A stretch of 64,000 nt of DNA from an uncultured Ferrimonas sp. (GCF_947489035.1 NZ_CANLCI010000011.1:1-64000), one strand, 5' to 3'; numbered from the stretch's first letter, positions 10,701 to 18,817 are shown. Notes: a model not told the origin generated them from the letters alone. Numbers and translations are program-made.

Positions 10701-11571
10701 CGTTGAGCTGAGCTGGGATCAAGAGATGGCACAAGGCGACATCTACTACGGTGCCTTTACTATGGGCACCCACCCAGATTTGCCAGAAAACGTCGGCATG
10801 GTGCAGTTTGAATTGCACCGTGGTGCCGATGATGTCAGCGTCGAGGTGGATGCAGACAGCGTGCCTGCTGGCACCGCCATCGACTACACCGTGCAGCTGT
10901 TGGCCAACACCAGCGGCGTGGATAAGCGTTACCAGATCAGCACCACGGTGCCCGCTGGGTTTGAGGTAATGGCCGCCGAAGGCGCCAGCATCAATGGCAA
11001 CCAAGTCAGCTGGGATCTGGTGCACAGCGCCAATGCCGCCGCCGTGGAACTGCCACTGAGCATCGGCACCGCCGGCATCAGCGCCAGCACCGATTTGGCG
11101 CTGAGCTTTAGCCACCAAGTGGGCGAACAACGCGCCTTGTCTTTGCAAAGCGACAGCGTGGCCGTTCAAGGCCGCCCAACCGCGATGATCAACGGCGGCG
11201 ACGCGGTTGAAGTGGACGTGACCGCCTCAACCAGCACCACTTTAAGTGCCGAAGGCAGCCACGGCAGCGACGGCGAAACCGTTAGCTACCAATGGCGTCA
11301 GCTGACTGGCCCCGCGCTGACCTTAAGCGGCAGCGACAGCATGACTCTGTCTATCGAGGTTCCGGCGCTCAGCAGCGATGCCGTCGCCACCATCGAACTG
11401 ATCGTAACCACCGAATCAGGCACAAGTTTACCGGTGATCGCCACCCTGAACTTGATTGCCGAACAAACCACCCCGCCAACGCCAACTCCTTCCAGCAGTA
11501 GCGGCGGTGCAGTTAACGGTTTCGGATTAGCCTTGCTGATCTTGGTTGGTTTCATCCGCCGCCGCCGTTAA
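7768..11571 (+). CDS. Secreted S8 subtilase with PA insert and GlyGly-CTERM anchor (1267 aa)
   Basis: Starts at 7768 after AAAGAGGA; signal peptide, I9-like propeptide, then a peptidase S8 domain with an intact triad: Asp186 in IIDTGIDADH, His265 in GHGTHVAS and Ser600 in GTSMSSPHVAG. A protease-associated (PA) domain is inserted between His and Ser (about 440-540). The C-terminal half has beta-sandwich and pre-peptidase-like modules, and the tail SSSSGG, hydrophobic helix, RRRR is a GlyGly-CTERM signal cleaved by rhombosortase in organisms that have it. It is expected at the cell surface or in type II secretion fluid, degrading proteins. Probably co-transcribed with the upstream inactive homologue. 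Confidence 0.93.
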   Translation: MFRLTLLASVISCSAIAADGPTNSLADPIAPMAPAALKAQQGDRYFVHFAQQPLAFAAQTLRASGVQSMHDANQRLNVNSRASSSYLSQIAQGREQSRQQLSKVLGRTLSFEHQYGVVLNAAVMRLSQAEAQLLATQDGVTLVDKVTTHQLHTDSGPELIGANQIWQGLGSDLPSKGEGIVVGIIDTGIDADHPSFAATASDGYEHVNPLGDGNYLGDCQTHDNICNDKLIGVVSYSELRELYPSPNADFDRTEIIETGWDMQGHGTHVASTVAGNPLTNVPMYNTSGNQAEFVMGQISGVAPRANIVSYQVCVPEGVDGGCYPELTARALEHAIANDVDVINYSVGGGAQSPWNSTDAIAFLAARAAGIHVATSAGNSGPDPQTVGTPGNAPWITTVAAYTHDRGFSDKQLTDFSGGASSLPALDGKGATSGITAAIVDANNYGDGSCNSEFSANTFNGEIVVCRRGDIARVDKGSNVLAGGAGGLVLVNVDADIDNVESDLHVLPAIQLDVAQGEQLLNWLGSGSDHQATIGASVIERDMANADVAGTFTSRGPILPYANVLAPDVAAPGVDILAAHTTEWPFSANTAAPYAVMSGTSMSSPHVAGALALIKALRPDWTPAQAQSALMTTAKRTTFTDDDLDGELTPSTPFDAGAGRIQITQAVQAGLLLDETEANYQAADPANGGDPTTLNMASLAATDCVVSCSWTRTVTAERAGSWTVDFSYETQGFSLTASPASFSLNAGQSQQITITANATEALESEWVFGRVLLNGSDSGQQHLTAAINFTGGLLPEVDDGARGPIISVHRDSDSHSLPGFITIDTDTLQLAPFGVSKVDVYDAETTGDDNTNFPTEFEENLHVVQVHTNADTRLLSAWIRSADAPDLDLYITRDFNLDGKVSAIELDNFTCISGRFDSAESCVIDNPVPGAYLVVVHNYQGSAPEALDSHSLAVAKVSKDSPSFSVSAPESISANEPFSVELSWDQEMAQGDIYYGAFTMGTHPDLPENVGMVQFELHRGADDVSVEVDADSVPAGTAIDYTVQLLANTSGVDKRYQISTTVPAGFEVMAAEGASINGNQVSWDLVHSANAAAVELPLSIGTAGISASTDLALSFSHQVGEQRALSLQSDSVAVQGRPTAMINGGDAVEVDVTASTSTTLSAEGSHGSDGETVSYQWRQLTGPALTLSGSDSMTLSIEVPALSSDAVATIELIVTTESGTSLPVIATLNLIAEQTTPPTPTPSSSSGGAVNGFGLALLILVGFIRRRR

Positions 11572-11591
11572 CGATCTCAGCCCAACCAAGC

Positions 11592-11617
11592 AAAGCGCCC
11601 TTTCGGGCGCTTTTTTT
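11592..11617 (+). terminator. Rho-independent terminator of the subtilase pair
   Basis: Stem AAAGCGCCC/GGGCGCTTT with loop TTTC, followed by a T run, about 20 bases after the subtilase stop. Confidence 0.9.
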
Positions 11618-11718
11618 GTTTCGGCACCAATCACCGCAACCATGGCACCTTTGCCCCTAACAATGGCGTTAGTGCCTTGGGATGTTTGGGGCTATCCATT
11701 CTCTTGTTGGAGCCGCCC

Positions 11719-12627
11719 ATGGCCACCTTACGCACCCCAGAACATCGCTTTGCTGATCTGCCGGATTTCCCCTTTGCCCCCCACTACCACCAGATCGACG
11801 ATCCCCAGTTTGGGCCGTTGCGGCTGCACTATCTGGATGAAGGCCCCCGCGATGGCAAGGTGATTTTGTGTTTGCACGGCGAACCCAGCTGGTGCTTTTT
11901 GTACCGTAAGATGATCCCGATCTTGACCGCTGCGGGGTATCGAGTGCTGGCGCCGGATCTGATCGGCTTTGGCCGCTCGGACAAGCTCAGCGACATCGAC
12001 AGCTACAGCTATCAGCGCCACCTAGATTGGCTGCAACATTGGCTGGATGGGATGCAGCTGCAAGAGATGGTGCTGATCGCACAGGACTGGGGCGGCTTAT
12101 TGGGGCTGCGCTTGGTCAGCGCCCAACCCGAACGCTTTAGCCACCTCAGCTTGGCCAACACTGGCCTGCCCACCGGCGATCTGCCGATGCAAGAGGCGTT
12201 CTTAAAGTGGCAACACTACGCCCTAACGGTGCCAGAGTTTGATGCTGGGGCGATTTGCGGCGGCTTAATTCAGCACAACACCGCCACCTTGGCCGACGAT
12301 GTGGTGGCTGCCTACCGCGCGCCCTTCCCCGATCAATCCTACTTAGCCGCCGCCCGCGCTTTCCCCAGCTTGGTGCCCACCCAGCCAACGGATCCCGAAA
12401 ACAGCAACAACCGTGCGGCCTGGGCGCAGCTGCAGCAGTGGCACAAGCCAGTATTGCTGTGCTTCAGCGACGGCGATCCGGTGACCCGTGGCGGCGATAA
12501 GATCTTCCAAAAACTGGTGCCCGGCTGCGCCAACCAACCCCACCTCACCCTGCACGGCGGCCACTTCATTCAAGAACACGACGGCCAACGCTGGGCCCAC
12601 GCCGTTGTAGCTTGGTTGCAGCCGTAG
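11719..12627 (+). CDS. Haloalkane dehalogenase-like alpha/beta hydrolase, DhlA type (302 aa)
   Basis: The order and spacing of motifs match HLD-I haloalkane dehalogenases: HGEPSW (residues 53-58) for the oxyanion hole and halide binding, nucleophile Asp123 in QDWGG with Trp124 as a halide ligand, a charge-relay Asp253 in SDGDPVT, and base His282 in GGHFIQEH. The enzyme hydrolyses carbon-halogen bonds by an Asp ester intermediate; the native substrate is unknown, and a non-dehalogenase hydrolase is possible. The start at 11719 has GGAG about 7 bases upstream; an in-frame ATG 14 codons earlier is less likely. It stands alone between a terminator and a REP array. Confidence 0.85.
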   Translation: MATLRTPEHRFADLPDFPFAPHYHQIDDPQFGPLRLHYLDEGPRDGKVILCLHGEPSWCFLYRKMIPILTAAGYRVLAPDLIGFGRSDKLSDIDSYSYQRHLDWLQHWLDGMQLQEMVLIAQDWGGLLGLRLVSAQPERFSHLSLANTGLPTGDLPMQEAFLKWQHYALTVPEFDAGAICGGLIQHNTATLADDVVAAYRAPFPDQSYLAAARAFPSLVPTQPTDPENSNNRAAWAQLQQWHKPVLLCFSDGDPVTRGGDKIFQKLVPGCANQPHLTLHGGHFIQEHDGQRWAHAVVAWLQP

Positions 12628-12960
12628 CACGGATGTTCGATTACGCCTGCGGCGAATCAAACCTACGGCCATCACACCATAACCCATAGGTCACGTTAGC
12701 CGCTCTTTGGCGTAACGTGACATCTGGCGTGACGTGACATCCACACCATAACCTGCACCACAGCATTGTTCGATTACGCCTGCGGCTAATCAAACCTACG
12801 GCCATCACGCCAAACCCGTAGGTCACGTTAGCCGCTGTTGGGCGTAACGTGACAAAGCCGTAACGTGACAAAGCCAACCATGCCCATGCCGCACCATCAG
12901 ACCATCCGGCTCGATTACGGCTGCGGCCAATCAAACCTACGGCCATCGCCGCAAGGTAAA
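12628..12960 (+). repeat. REP-type palindromic repeat cluster 1
   Basis: Three copies of the local repeat beginning near 12635, 12768 and 12907. The unit is composite: a GATTA...TAATC-like hairpin around CGCCTGCGG, an ACCTACGG...CCGTAGGT pair, and the long palindrome GTCACGTTA...TAACGTGAC. Copies here are degenerate and irregularly spaced, unlike the regular array at 17671. They lie 3' of the dehalogenase gene, in the usual extragenic position of REP elements. Confidence 0.85.
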
Positions 12961-12965
12961 ACACG

Positions 12966-12989
12966 AAAAAGCCGCCCAAGGGCGGCTTT
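12966..12989 (-). terminator. Terminator of the duplicated cytochrome fragment
   Basis: Stem AAAGCCGCCC/GGGCGGCTTT. On the minus strand it is followed by a T run. It is a copy of the terminator at 13639-13662 and was carried along in the duplication. Confidence 0.75.
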
Positions 12990-13008
12990 GGTTTTTGCAG
13001 GGTAAGGG

Positions 13009-13413
13009 CTACTTGGCTTTGTGGATCTTGCCGCCGTAGTTGTCGCTTAGGCTTTGTAACTTGCTGCCTGGGGCGTGGCACTCACCGCAGGCCCAGGCGT
13101 CTTTAAGCATTGGGTTCATAAACTTGCCATCGTCGGTCAGCTGGCTCTTGTCGCTGAACAGGTCGATGTTCATTACGTGAGTCATCTCGTCCCCGAAGGT
13201 AACCCCTGCGCGGGTAACGCGGCTGGTGGCGTTCTTCACCACTTCGGGCATGTGACAGGTGGTGCACTCAAAGCTGGCGTGCAGGCTCACCATGCCGTCA
13301 TTAAAGCCTTGATCGGTGTGGCACTCGTTACAGCTTTTCACTGCATTGGTGTGTTTGCCATCGGCGCTGTCTTGGTTGACCGTGGATTTGTGGGGGTTGT
13401 GGCAACTGGCACA
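13009..13413 (-). pseudogene. Duplicated 3' fragment of the octahaem cytochrome gene
   Basis: This stretch repeats the last 405 bases of the intact cytochrome gene (13682-14086) with an offset of exactly 673 bases and only a few substitutions, e.g. Lys to Gln and Glu to Asp in the product. It encodes the last four haem sites (CASCH, CNECH, CTTCH, CGECH) and ends at the same stop codon. At its 5' side the match breaks inside the CASCH region and runs straight into REP sequence, so it has no start, signal peptide or first half. The frame stays open back to 13488 through the REP, but that is not a plausible protein. Confidence 0.85.
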
Positions 13414-13638
13414 GGCCGTAACGTGACAAGGCCAACCACGCCCATGCCGCACCATCAGACCATCCGGCTCGATTACGCCTGCGGCCAATCAAACCTACGG
13501 CCATCACGCCAAACCCGTAGGTCACGTTAGCCGCTGTTTGGCGTAACGTGACATCCACACCATAACCTGCACCACAGCATTGTTCGATTACGCCTGCGGC
13601 TAATCAAACCTACGGCCAACGCACCAAGGTAAAAAACG
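13414..13638 (+). repeat. REP-type palindromic repeat cluster 2
   Basis: Two copies of the same composite REP unit, with GATTACGCCTGCGG cores near 13470 and 13585 and the GTCACGTTA...TAACGTGAC palindrome between them. The cluster separates the truncated cytochrome copy from the intact gene, and the left end of the duplicated block lies in equivalent REP sequence, which suggests that REP-REP recombination made the duplication. Confidence 0.85.
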
Positions 13639-13662
13639 AAAAAGCCGCCCAAGGGCGGCTTT
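13639..13662 (-). terminator. Terminator of the octahaem cytochrome gene
   Basis: Stem AAAGCCGCCC/GGGCGGCTTT with a 2-base centre, followed on the minus strand by a T run, about 20 bases after the cytochrome stop. Confidence 0.85.
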
Positions 13663-13681
13663 GGTTTTTGCAGGGTAAGGG

Positions 13682-15319
13682 TTACTTGGCTTTGTGGATC
13701 TTGCCGCCGTAGTTGTCGCTTAGGCTTTGTAACTTGCTGCCTGGGGCGTGGCACTCACCGCAGGCCCAGGCGTCTTTAAGCATTGGGTTCATAAACTTGC
13801 CATCGTCGGTCAGCTGGCTCTTGTCGCTGAACAGGTCGATGTTCATTACGTGAGTCATCTCGTCCCCGAAGGTAACCCCTGCGCGGGTAACGCGACTGGT
13901 GGCGTTCTTAACCACTTCGGGCATGTGACAGGTGGTGCACTCAAAACTGGCGTGCAGGCTCACCATGCCGTCATTAAAGCCCTGTTCGGTGTGGCACTCG
14001 TTACAGCTTTTCACTGCATTGGTGTGTTTGCCATCGGCGCTGTCTTTATTAACGGTGGATTTGTGGGGGTTGTGGCAACTGGCACAACTTAGGCCAGCGT
14101 TGTAGTGCGGGTTGGTGGTTTCGCCGGTTTCTGGATCGATCCCCATAAACTCATCGTGGCCTTGGTGGTGACGGGTTAAGCCGCCTTTGGCTGCGATCCG
14201 ACCCCCGAACTCTTCGCCATCAGGGAAGGCGGTTTTGTAGCCGTTGATGTAGTCGTTCCCCGCGTCACCGCCAGCGCGGTTACCATCTCGGGTATGACAT
14301 TCCGCACAGTGCATCGGTTCGCCGTAACCCATGCTGGCGCTTTGCAGCAATTCGGTGCTGCGCGGTTCGGCCACTTTGGTGATGTTGGCCGACGATGGCC
14401 CAGCAATGTGCTCGGAACCCGCGCCGTGGCAAGCTTCACACTGCACCCCGGCGTAAGCAAAGTCGCCGCCAAAGCCGGGCAGATCGTCTTGCCGATGTTC
14501 GTAGGTTTCGGTGGTGTAAGGGCGCCAACCGGTGTTGTGGCAGTTGCCGCAGTTGTAGACCATGTCGACGTCGCTGGCGTGGTAACCGCTCATCTGTTGA
14601 TCCGAGGGGGTGCCATACAGGTTGTACTGCACGGCATCGCCGGTAACGATGTGGCCGTTCTTATCAAACCAGCGGATCTTCTTCCAGTAGCCACCGGTGG
14701 TGTAGGTTACGTCATCGTAAGAATCCGGTGCCCCTAAGGTGTTCATGGTGGCAATTTCGTTGCCGTCGGCATCGTGATGGCGGATCAACTGCATGCCACC
14801 GCTTACGTCGGTGTAGGGGAAGCTGGGCATAACCCCATCTTCCACCTTGCTGATCTTAAAGTTGTGGCCATGCAGCTGGTGGGTTTCGTATTCGCTGGCG
14901 TGACAGCCCTGACACGCGGACGAACCCACGTAACTGAGGGTAACCTCTGCCTGCGTAACGGTTACCGTAACGGTGGCGCTGGTTTCATCGCTGCCGTCGC
15001 TAATCGCAAAACGGATGCGGTCGGCGCCAACGTAGCCCTTGGGATCGTATTCAATCTGACCCTCTTTGATGGTGGCACTGCCGTTGCTGGCCTCGGCACT
15101 GGCGATGGTCAGGGTGTCGCCGTCGGCATCACTGGCACTGCTGAGCACGTTGATCATCACTGCGCTGGCGCTGGTGGTTTGCGCGCTTACGTCTGCCACC
15201 ACCGGCGGGGTATTAACCGGCGCGGGTGGCGTGCTGTTGTCGTTGTTATCGCTGTCATTACAGGCCGTCATCAAGCTGGCGGCGATGAAAGTGGCGAGCA
15301 ACCGATATTGAGTTTTCAT
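13682..15319 (-). CDS. Octahaem c-type cytochrome lipoprotein with N-terminal Ig-like domain (545 aa)
   Basis: A lipoprotein signal (LMTAC lipobox at about residues 16-20) and an Asp/Asn-rich linker are followed by a bacterial Ig/cadherin-like domain (about 35-125), then a haem domain with eight CxxCH sites: CQGCH, CGNCH, CEACH, CAECH, CASCH, CNECH, CTTCH, CGECH. It should be an outer-membrane or periplasm-facing electron-transfer lipoprotein. I cannot assign a partner oxidoreductase. An HK/RR pair lies directly upstream on the same strand, so regulation by it is plausible. Its 3' end is duplicated at 13009-13413. Confidence 0.9.
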   Translation of the reverse strand: MKTQYRLLATFIAASLMTACNDSDNNDNSTPPAPVNTPPVVADVSAQTTSASAVMINVLSSASDADGDTLTIASAEASNGSATIKEGQIEYDPKGYVGADRIRFAISDGSDETSATVTVTVTQAEVTLSYVGSSACQGCHASEYETHQLHGHNFKISKVEDGVMPSFPYTDVSGGMQLIRHHDADGNEIATMNTLGAPDSYDDVTYTTGGYWKKIRWFDKNGHIVTGDAVQYNLYGTPSDQQMSGYHASDVDMVYNCGNCHNTGWRPYTTETYEHRQDDLPGFGGDFAYAGVQCEACHGAGSEHIAGPSSANITKVAEPRSTELLQSASMGYGEPMHCAECHTRDGNRAGGDAGNDYINGYKTAFPDGEEFGGRIAAKGGLTRHHQGHDEFMGIDPETGETTNPHYNAGLSCASCHNPHKSTVNKDSADGKHTNAVKSCNECHTEQGFNDGMVSLHASFECTTCHMPEVVKNATSRVTRAGVTFGDEMTHVMNIDLFSDKSQLTDDGKFMNPMLKDAWACGECHAPGSKLQSLSDNYGGKIHKAK

Positions 15320-15336
15320 GTCTAATCTCCTGCGGT

Positions 15337-15356
15337 GGACAATATTGGTTTTGTCC
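15337..15356. promoter_or_regulatory. Small inverted repeat in the cytochrome 5' leader
   Basis: GGACAA, 8 bases, TTGTCC, immediately upstream of the ribosome-binding site of the octahaem cytochrome gene. It could be an operator or a translation-control stem; nothing more can be said. Confidence 0.3.
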
Positions 15357-15471
15357 TGCAGTGACTATCTACCTCGTGCTCGCCGCCATCCAGATTAGCG
15401 GGATTGACCGTTTGCAGCCAGTTGATAAGTTCTCTTGTCAGATTTAGATAATTACCCTTATATACAAAGAG

Positions 15472-16116
15472 TTAACCATCGCCCGCGGCGGTAAGAAATT
15501 GCATCATTTGCGCCCCCTCAGCAGTCAGAAAGTAGATCTTGTTCACGTTTTGCTGCACCAAGCCGCTGTGCTTTAACTGGCGCAGGTGGAAATTGAATTG
15601 GGTGTGGTTTTCCACCCCAGACAACCGGCACAGATCCATAAACTTCAGCTGCTTGTGCTTGGCCAGTTGTTCTAGCACCGCCCGTCGCATCGGGTTCGCC
15701 AGCGCCGCAAACACCTTGTTGGCCTGATCTTCCGCTAAGGCGATGGTCGGTTGCCGCTGCGCGTGTACCCGCCGCAAGGTGGTGGCCAATACCGCCAGAT
15801 TAAACGGCTTGGTAATAAAGTCATCGGCACCGCGTTTCATCGCATCAACGGCGGTATCCACCGTGGCAAAGGCGGTGGTGATCACTATGCCTAGCCCTGG
15901 CTGGAGTCGCCGCAACGCCACGATGGCGTCCACGCCGGTCATGCCTGGCATCACCAGATCCAGCAACGCCAGATCGAACTTCTGCTGTTGCGCCCGATCC
16001 AAGGCTTCTTCTGCACTGCCACAGGCCACCACCTGAAAACCGGCGTAGGTGAGCGCTTCGTCAATGGCGCTGTTCAGCTCGCTGTCGTCTTCCGCCAGCA
16101 AGATGGAAAGGTTCAT
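15472..16116 (-). CDS. Response regulator with ArsR-like winged-helix output (214 aa)
   Basis: Residues 1-120 are a receiver domain: acidic pocket EDD near residue 10, phospho-acceptor Asp in LLDLVMPGMTG, and the conserved Lys in ITKPFN. The C-terminal part (LANPMRRAVLEQLAKHKQL onward) is a winged-helix of the ArsR type instead of the usual OmpR or NarL output. The start at 16116 overlaps the kinase stop in an ATGA, showing translational coupling with the upstream kinase gene. The likely target is the neighbouring cytochrome gene, by position only. Confidence 0.87.
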   Translation of the reverse strand: MNLSILLAEDDSELNSAIDEALTYAGFQVVACGSAEEALDRAQQQKFDLALLDLVMPGMTGVDAIVALRRLQPGLGIVITTAFATVDTAVDAMKRGADDFITKPFNLAVLATTLRRVHAQRQPTIALAEDQANKVFAALANPMRRAVLEQLAKHKQLKFMDLCRLSGVENHTQFNFHLRQLKHSGLVQQNVNKIYFLTAEGAQMMQFLTAAGDG

Positions 16117-17498
16117 GCGGCACTCCTTGGCAAAGTAAATTGGATCACCAGCCCACTGGGGCCGTTCTCTAGGCTTAATTCGCCCTGATGTTGCTGCACG
16201 ATCTGCTGGCAGATGGCCAAGCCCAATCCGGTGCCCTTCCCCTGAGCCTTGGTTGAGAAAAACGGGCTGGTAGCTTGCGTAATCAAACTGGGATCCATGC
16301 CGCCGCCCCAATCGGTTACCCCCACCACAATGCGCGTTCCTTGGGGCTGGGCCCAGATCCGCACACGCTTAATGTCGGTGCAGGCATCAATGGCGTTGTT
16401 CAGCAGGTTAATCACCACCTCTTCCAGCTTCACGGCATCCCCCAATACATGCAGCGGCGGCGCCAGTTCAAGACGAATATCAAACGACTTTAAGCGGTAC
16501 TGCATCAGCGCCAGCGCCGATTGGATCACCTCGGTCAGCTCCACCTCTGTCACCTGATCTTCGCTGTGGCGGGCAAAGTGCAGCACCTCTTGGCTGATGT
16601 GGCTGGCACGCTCTAGCCCATGGCGAATGCGGGTTAATTGCCGTTGTGGCCCCTCTGCTCCATGCAATTGGGCTTCCAACAGATCGCAACCCAGCGTGGC
16701 GTAGCTCAATGGGGTTTTGATCTCGTGGGCGATGCCCGAAGCCAACTCCCCCATCGCCCGCAGCTTCTCGCCGCGTAAAATGCGCTTTTGCTGCGCTTCG
16801 ATCTGATCTTGATGCTCTTGATCAAACAGCTTCAGCGCCCGCAATAAAGCCAACAACAACACCGCCGCACACAGCATCCGCAGCAGCGGCACCCACAGCC
16901 CCCAGTGGCTATCCAGCAGCCCCGCGCTCAGCGCATAGGCGATCAGCGCCAACCCAGCGTAACTAAACGCTTGCGCCCCTTGGTGGCGGCTGGCCGACAG
17001 TTCGCGGCCATACAGGATCAACGCCAGCCCCGCTAAACTGCCGCCGAGCAAGCCAAACATCCAGCGAGTCAGGTGCACCGACAGATGCAGGGAATGGTTA
17101 ATCGGGAACACCGACCAATGCACCAAGGCGGCCACGGTGTAGATCGCCAGCAAGGCGGGCACCAGATAGCGGAACCAGCGCCGATGGCGGGTTACTAAGA
17201 TCTCCAGCATCTGCCAGGCGAACCACATCAGCGCCAAGAACGACAGCAACAGCTTGCCAATTCGCAGCAGTTGGATCTCAACCCACCAGCGCTGCAGCCG
17301 CTGCCCATCCGCCAGCTGCAGGTACAGCTCTGACCATTCATGCAACGCGTGGCTAAAGCCAAACAGCGCCAATGCCGGCAGTGCCGATGCAATGGCCAAC
17401 TTGCTGAACTTCAAATTACGGAAACTGATAACGCAGCCGATGGTGAAGAACACCAGACCGTACAGCAGGTAAACATTAAACAGCAGCAGCTCGTTCAT
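16113..17498 (-). CDS. Membrane sensor histidine kinase (461 aa)
   Basis: Seven predicted transmembrane helices fill residues 1-215, with no large periplasmic loop, so the signal is probably sensed in the membrane or by electron-transport state. After a short linker comes a HisKA domain (GELASGIAHEIKTPLSY, with the phospho-acceptor His) and a HATPase_c domain with N box (NLLNNAIDA), G1 (DWGGGMD) and G2 (GTGLGLAI). It is the first gene of a kinase-regulator operon and is coupled by a 4-base overlap to the response regulator. Confidence 0.92.
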   Translation of the reverse strand: MNELLLFNVYLLYGLVFFTIGCVISFRNLKFSKLAIASALPALALFGFSHALHEWSELYLQLADGQRLQRWWVEIQLLRIGKLLLSFLALMWFAWQMLEILVTRHRRWFRYLVPALLAIYTVAALVHWSVFPINHSLHLSVHLTRWMFGLLGGSLAGLALILYGRELSASRHQGAQAFSYAGLALIAYALSAGLLDSHWGLWVPLLRMLCAAVLLLALLRALKLFDQEHQDQIEAQQKRILRGEKLRAMGELASGIAHEIKTPLSYATLGCDLLEAQLHGAEGPQRQLTRIRHGLERASHISQEVLHFARHSEDQVTEVELTEVIQSALALMQYRLKSFDIRLELAPPLHVLGDAVKLEEVVINLLNNAIDACTDIKRVRIWAQPQGTRIVVGVTDWGGGMDPSLITQATSPFFSTKAQGKGTGLGLAICQQIVQQHQGELSLENGPSGLVIQFTLPRSAA

Positions 17499-17577
17499 GC
17501 CGCCATGCTAGATCCCCCTCTGCACTTTAAGTGTGATCTGGGTGCGTTACCGCCGCGATTGCCGTGAAAAAATCGCA

Positions 17578-17610
17578 AAAAAAGGCCGCCCTCACACAGG
17601 CAGCCTTTTT
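17578..17610. terminator. Terminator-like hairpin upstream of the histidine kinase
   Basis: AAAAAGGC-GCC/GGC-GCCTTTTT arms with one mismatch and an 8-base loop, bounded by A and T runs, so it could act on either strand. The gene it terminates is unclear because only REP sequence lies beyond it. Confidence 0.6.
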
Positions 17611-17670
17611 GCAGAAAACTATTTATTGCAGGGAGTTAGCTGCTCTTTGCAGCGTAAATCGGCCATTGGT

Positions 17671-18245
17671 GTTCGATTACGCCTGCGGCGAATCAAACCT
17701 ACGGACATCACGCCAAACTCGTAGGTCACGTTAGCCGCTGTTTGGCGTAACGTGACGATATCAACTACGCCCATCCTGTTCGATTGCGCCTGCGGCTAAT
17801 CAAACCTACGGCCACCGCACCAAACCCGTAGGTCACGTTAGCCGCTCTTTGGCGTAACGTGACGATATCAACCACGCCCATCCTGTTCGATTACGCCTGC
17901 GGCGAATCAAACCTACGGCCATCGCACCAAACCCGTAGGTCACGTTAGCCGCTCTTTGGCGTAACGTGACGATATCAACCACGCCTATCCTGTTCGATTG
18001 CGCCTGCGGCTAATCGAATCTACGGCCATCGCACCAAACCCGTAGGTCACGTTAGCCGCTGTTTGGCGTAATGTGACGATATCAACCACGCCCATCCTGT
18101 TCGATTACGCCTGCGGCTAATCAAACCTACGGCCACCGCACCAAACCCGTAGGTCACGTTAGCCGCTGTTTGGCGTAACGTGACGATATCAACCACGCCC
18201 ATCCTGTTCGATTACGGCTGCGGCTAATCGAATCTACGGCCATCA
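17671..18245 (+). repeat. Regular 107-bp tandem REP array next to the RAYT gene
   Basis: Units begin (GTTCGATT) at 17671, 17778, 17885, 17992, 18099 and 18206, an exact 107-base period, giving five full units and a partial sixth. Each unit contains a GATTxCGCCTGCGGCxAATC hairpin, the ACCTACGG...CCGTAGGT pair, the GTCACGTTA...TAACGTGAC palindrome and a constant spacer GATATCAACCACGCC. The last partial unit contains the stop codon of the minus-strand RAYT gene. Confidence 0.95.
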
Positions 18246-18745
18246 CGGCAATGCGAATCAAATTGGCCGCTGGGGATCTCCAATTCGGTTATGCCCCAAT
18301 CGACGGGGTATACCCCATCGGCAACGTATCGATGAAAGGTGGAATAGGGCCAATCGGCCACTTGAGTAACCAAACCATGTTTAACCGGGTTGTAATGAAG
18401 GTAATCAAAATGGGCTTGGTAATCGGCGGGATCTCGAATCAGGTGCTCCCAATAGCGCCGTTGCCATATTCGTTCGCTCATATTGAGTGATTTAGTAAAG
18501 CGGGTTTTGAACAACCTGAGACGAGTAGGAAAGTCGTCATCATCTTGGGGCAGGGTCAACATCAGGTGCAGGTGATCCGGCATAACGCACAGCGCATCAA
18601 TGGTGAATGGTCGCTGCCTTTGCGTTATTAGCAACGCCTCTTTTAAGCGTGGCCATTGCGGAAGCAAGAGATCGGTTCGGCGTTGATGGCTCACCAAGGT
18701 AAAGAAGTAACAACCTCCAGATTGGAACGCTCGACGATATTGCAT
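18224..18745 (-). CDS. REP-associated tyrosine transposase (RAYT), IS200-like Y1 family (173 aa)
   Basis: The protein has the Y1 HUH nuclease signature: His58-Leu-His60 in VMPDHLHLMLTLP and the catalytic Tyr115 in DYLHYNPVKHG. RAYTs are single-copy domesticated relatives of IS200/IS605 transposases that bind and cleave REP hairpins, and this one is flanked on both sides by REP arrays, the expected context. Start at 18745 is supported by GAGGGTGG just upstream; an in-frame start 15 codons earlier is less likely. Its final codons and stop lie inside the first REP hairpin of the 107-bp array. Confidence 0.95.
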   Translation of the reverse strand: MQYRRAFQSGGCYFFTLVSHQRRTDLLLPQWPRLKEALLITQRQRPFTIDALCVMPDHLHLMLTLPQDDDDFPTRLRLFKTRFTKSLNMSERIWQRRYWEHLIRDPADYQAHFDYLHYNPVKHGLVTQVADWPYSTFHRYVADGVYPVDWGITELEIPSGQFDSHCRDGRRFD

Positions 18746-18817
18746 AACCACCCTCGTTGTTTTTAACAAGAGAACGCGGTCTTTATCCAATGATGTTCAA
18801 TATCATGCCACACCATT

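Noticed and set aside
13009..13488. Separate four-haem cytochrome gene
   Set aside because: It has no start or signal peptide, its 5' part is REP sequence, and the rest is a direct copy of the neighbouring gene's 3' end.
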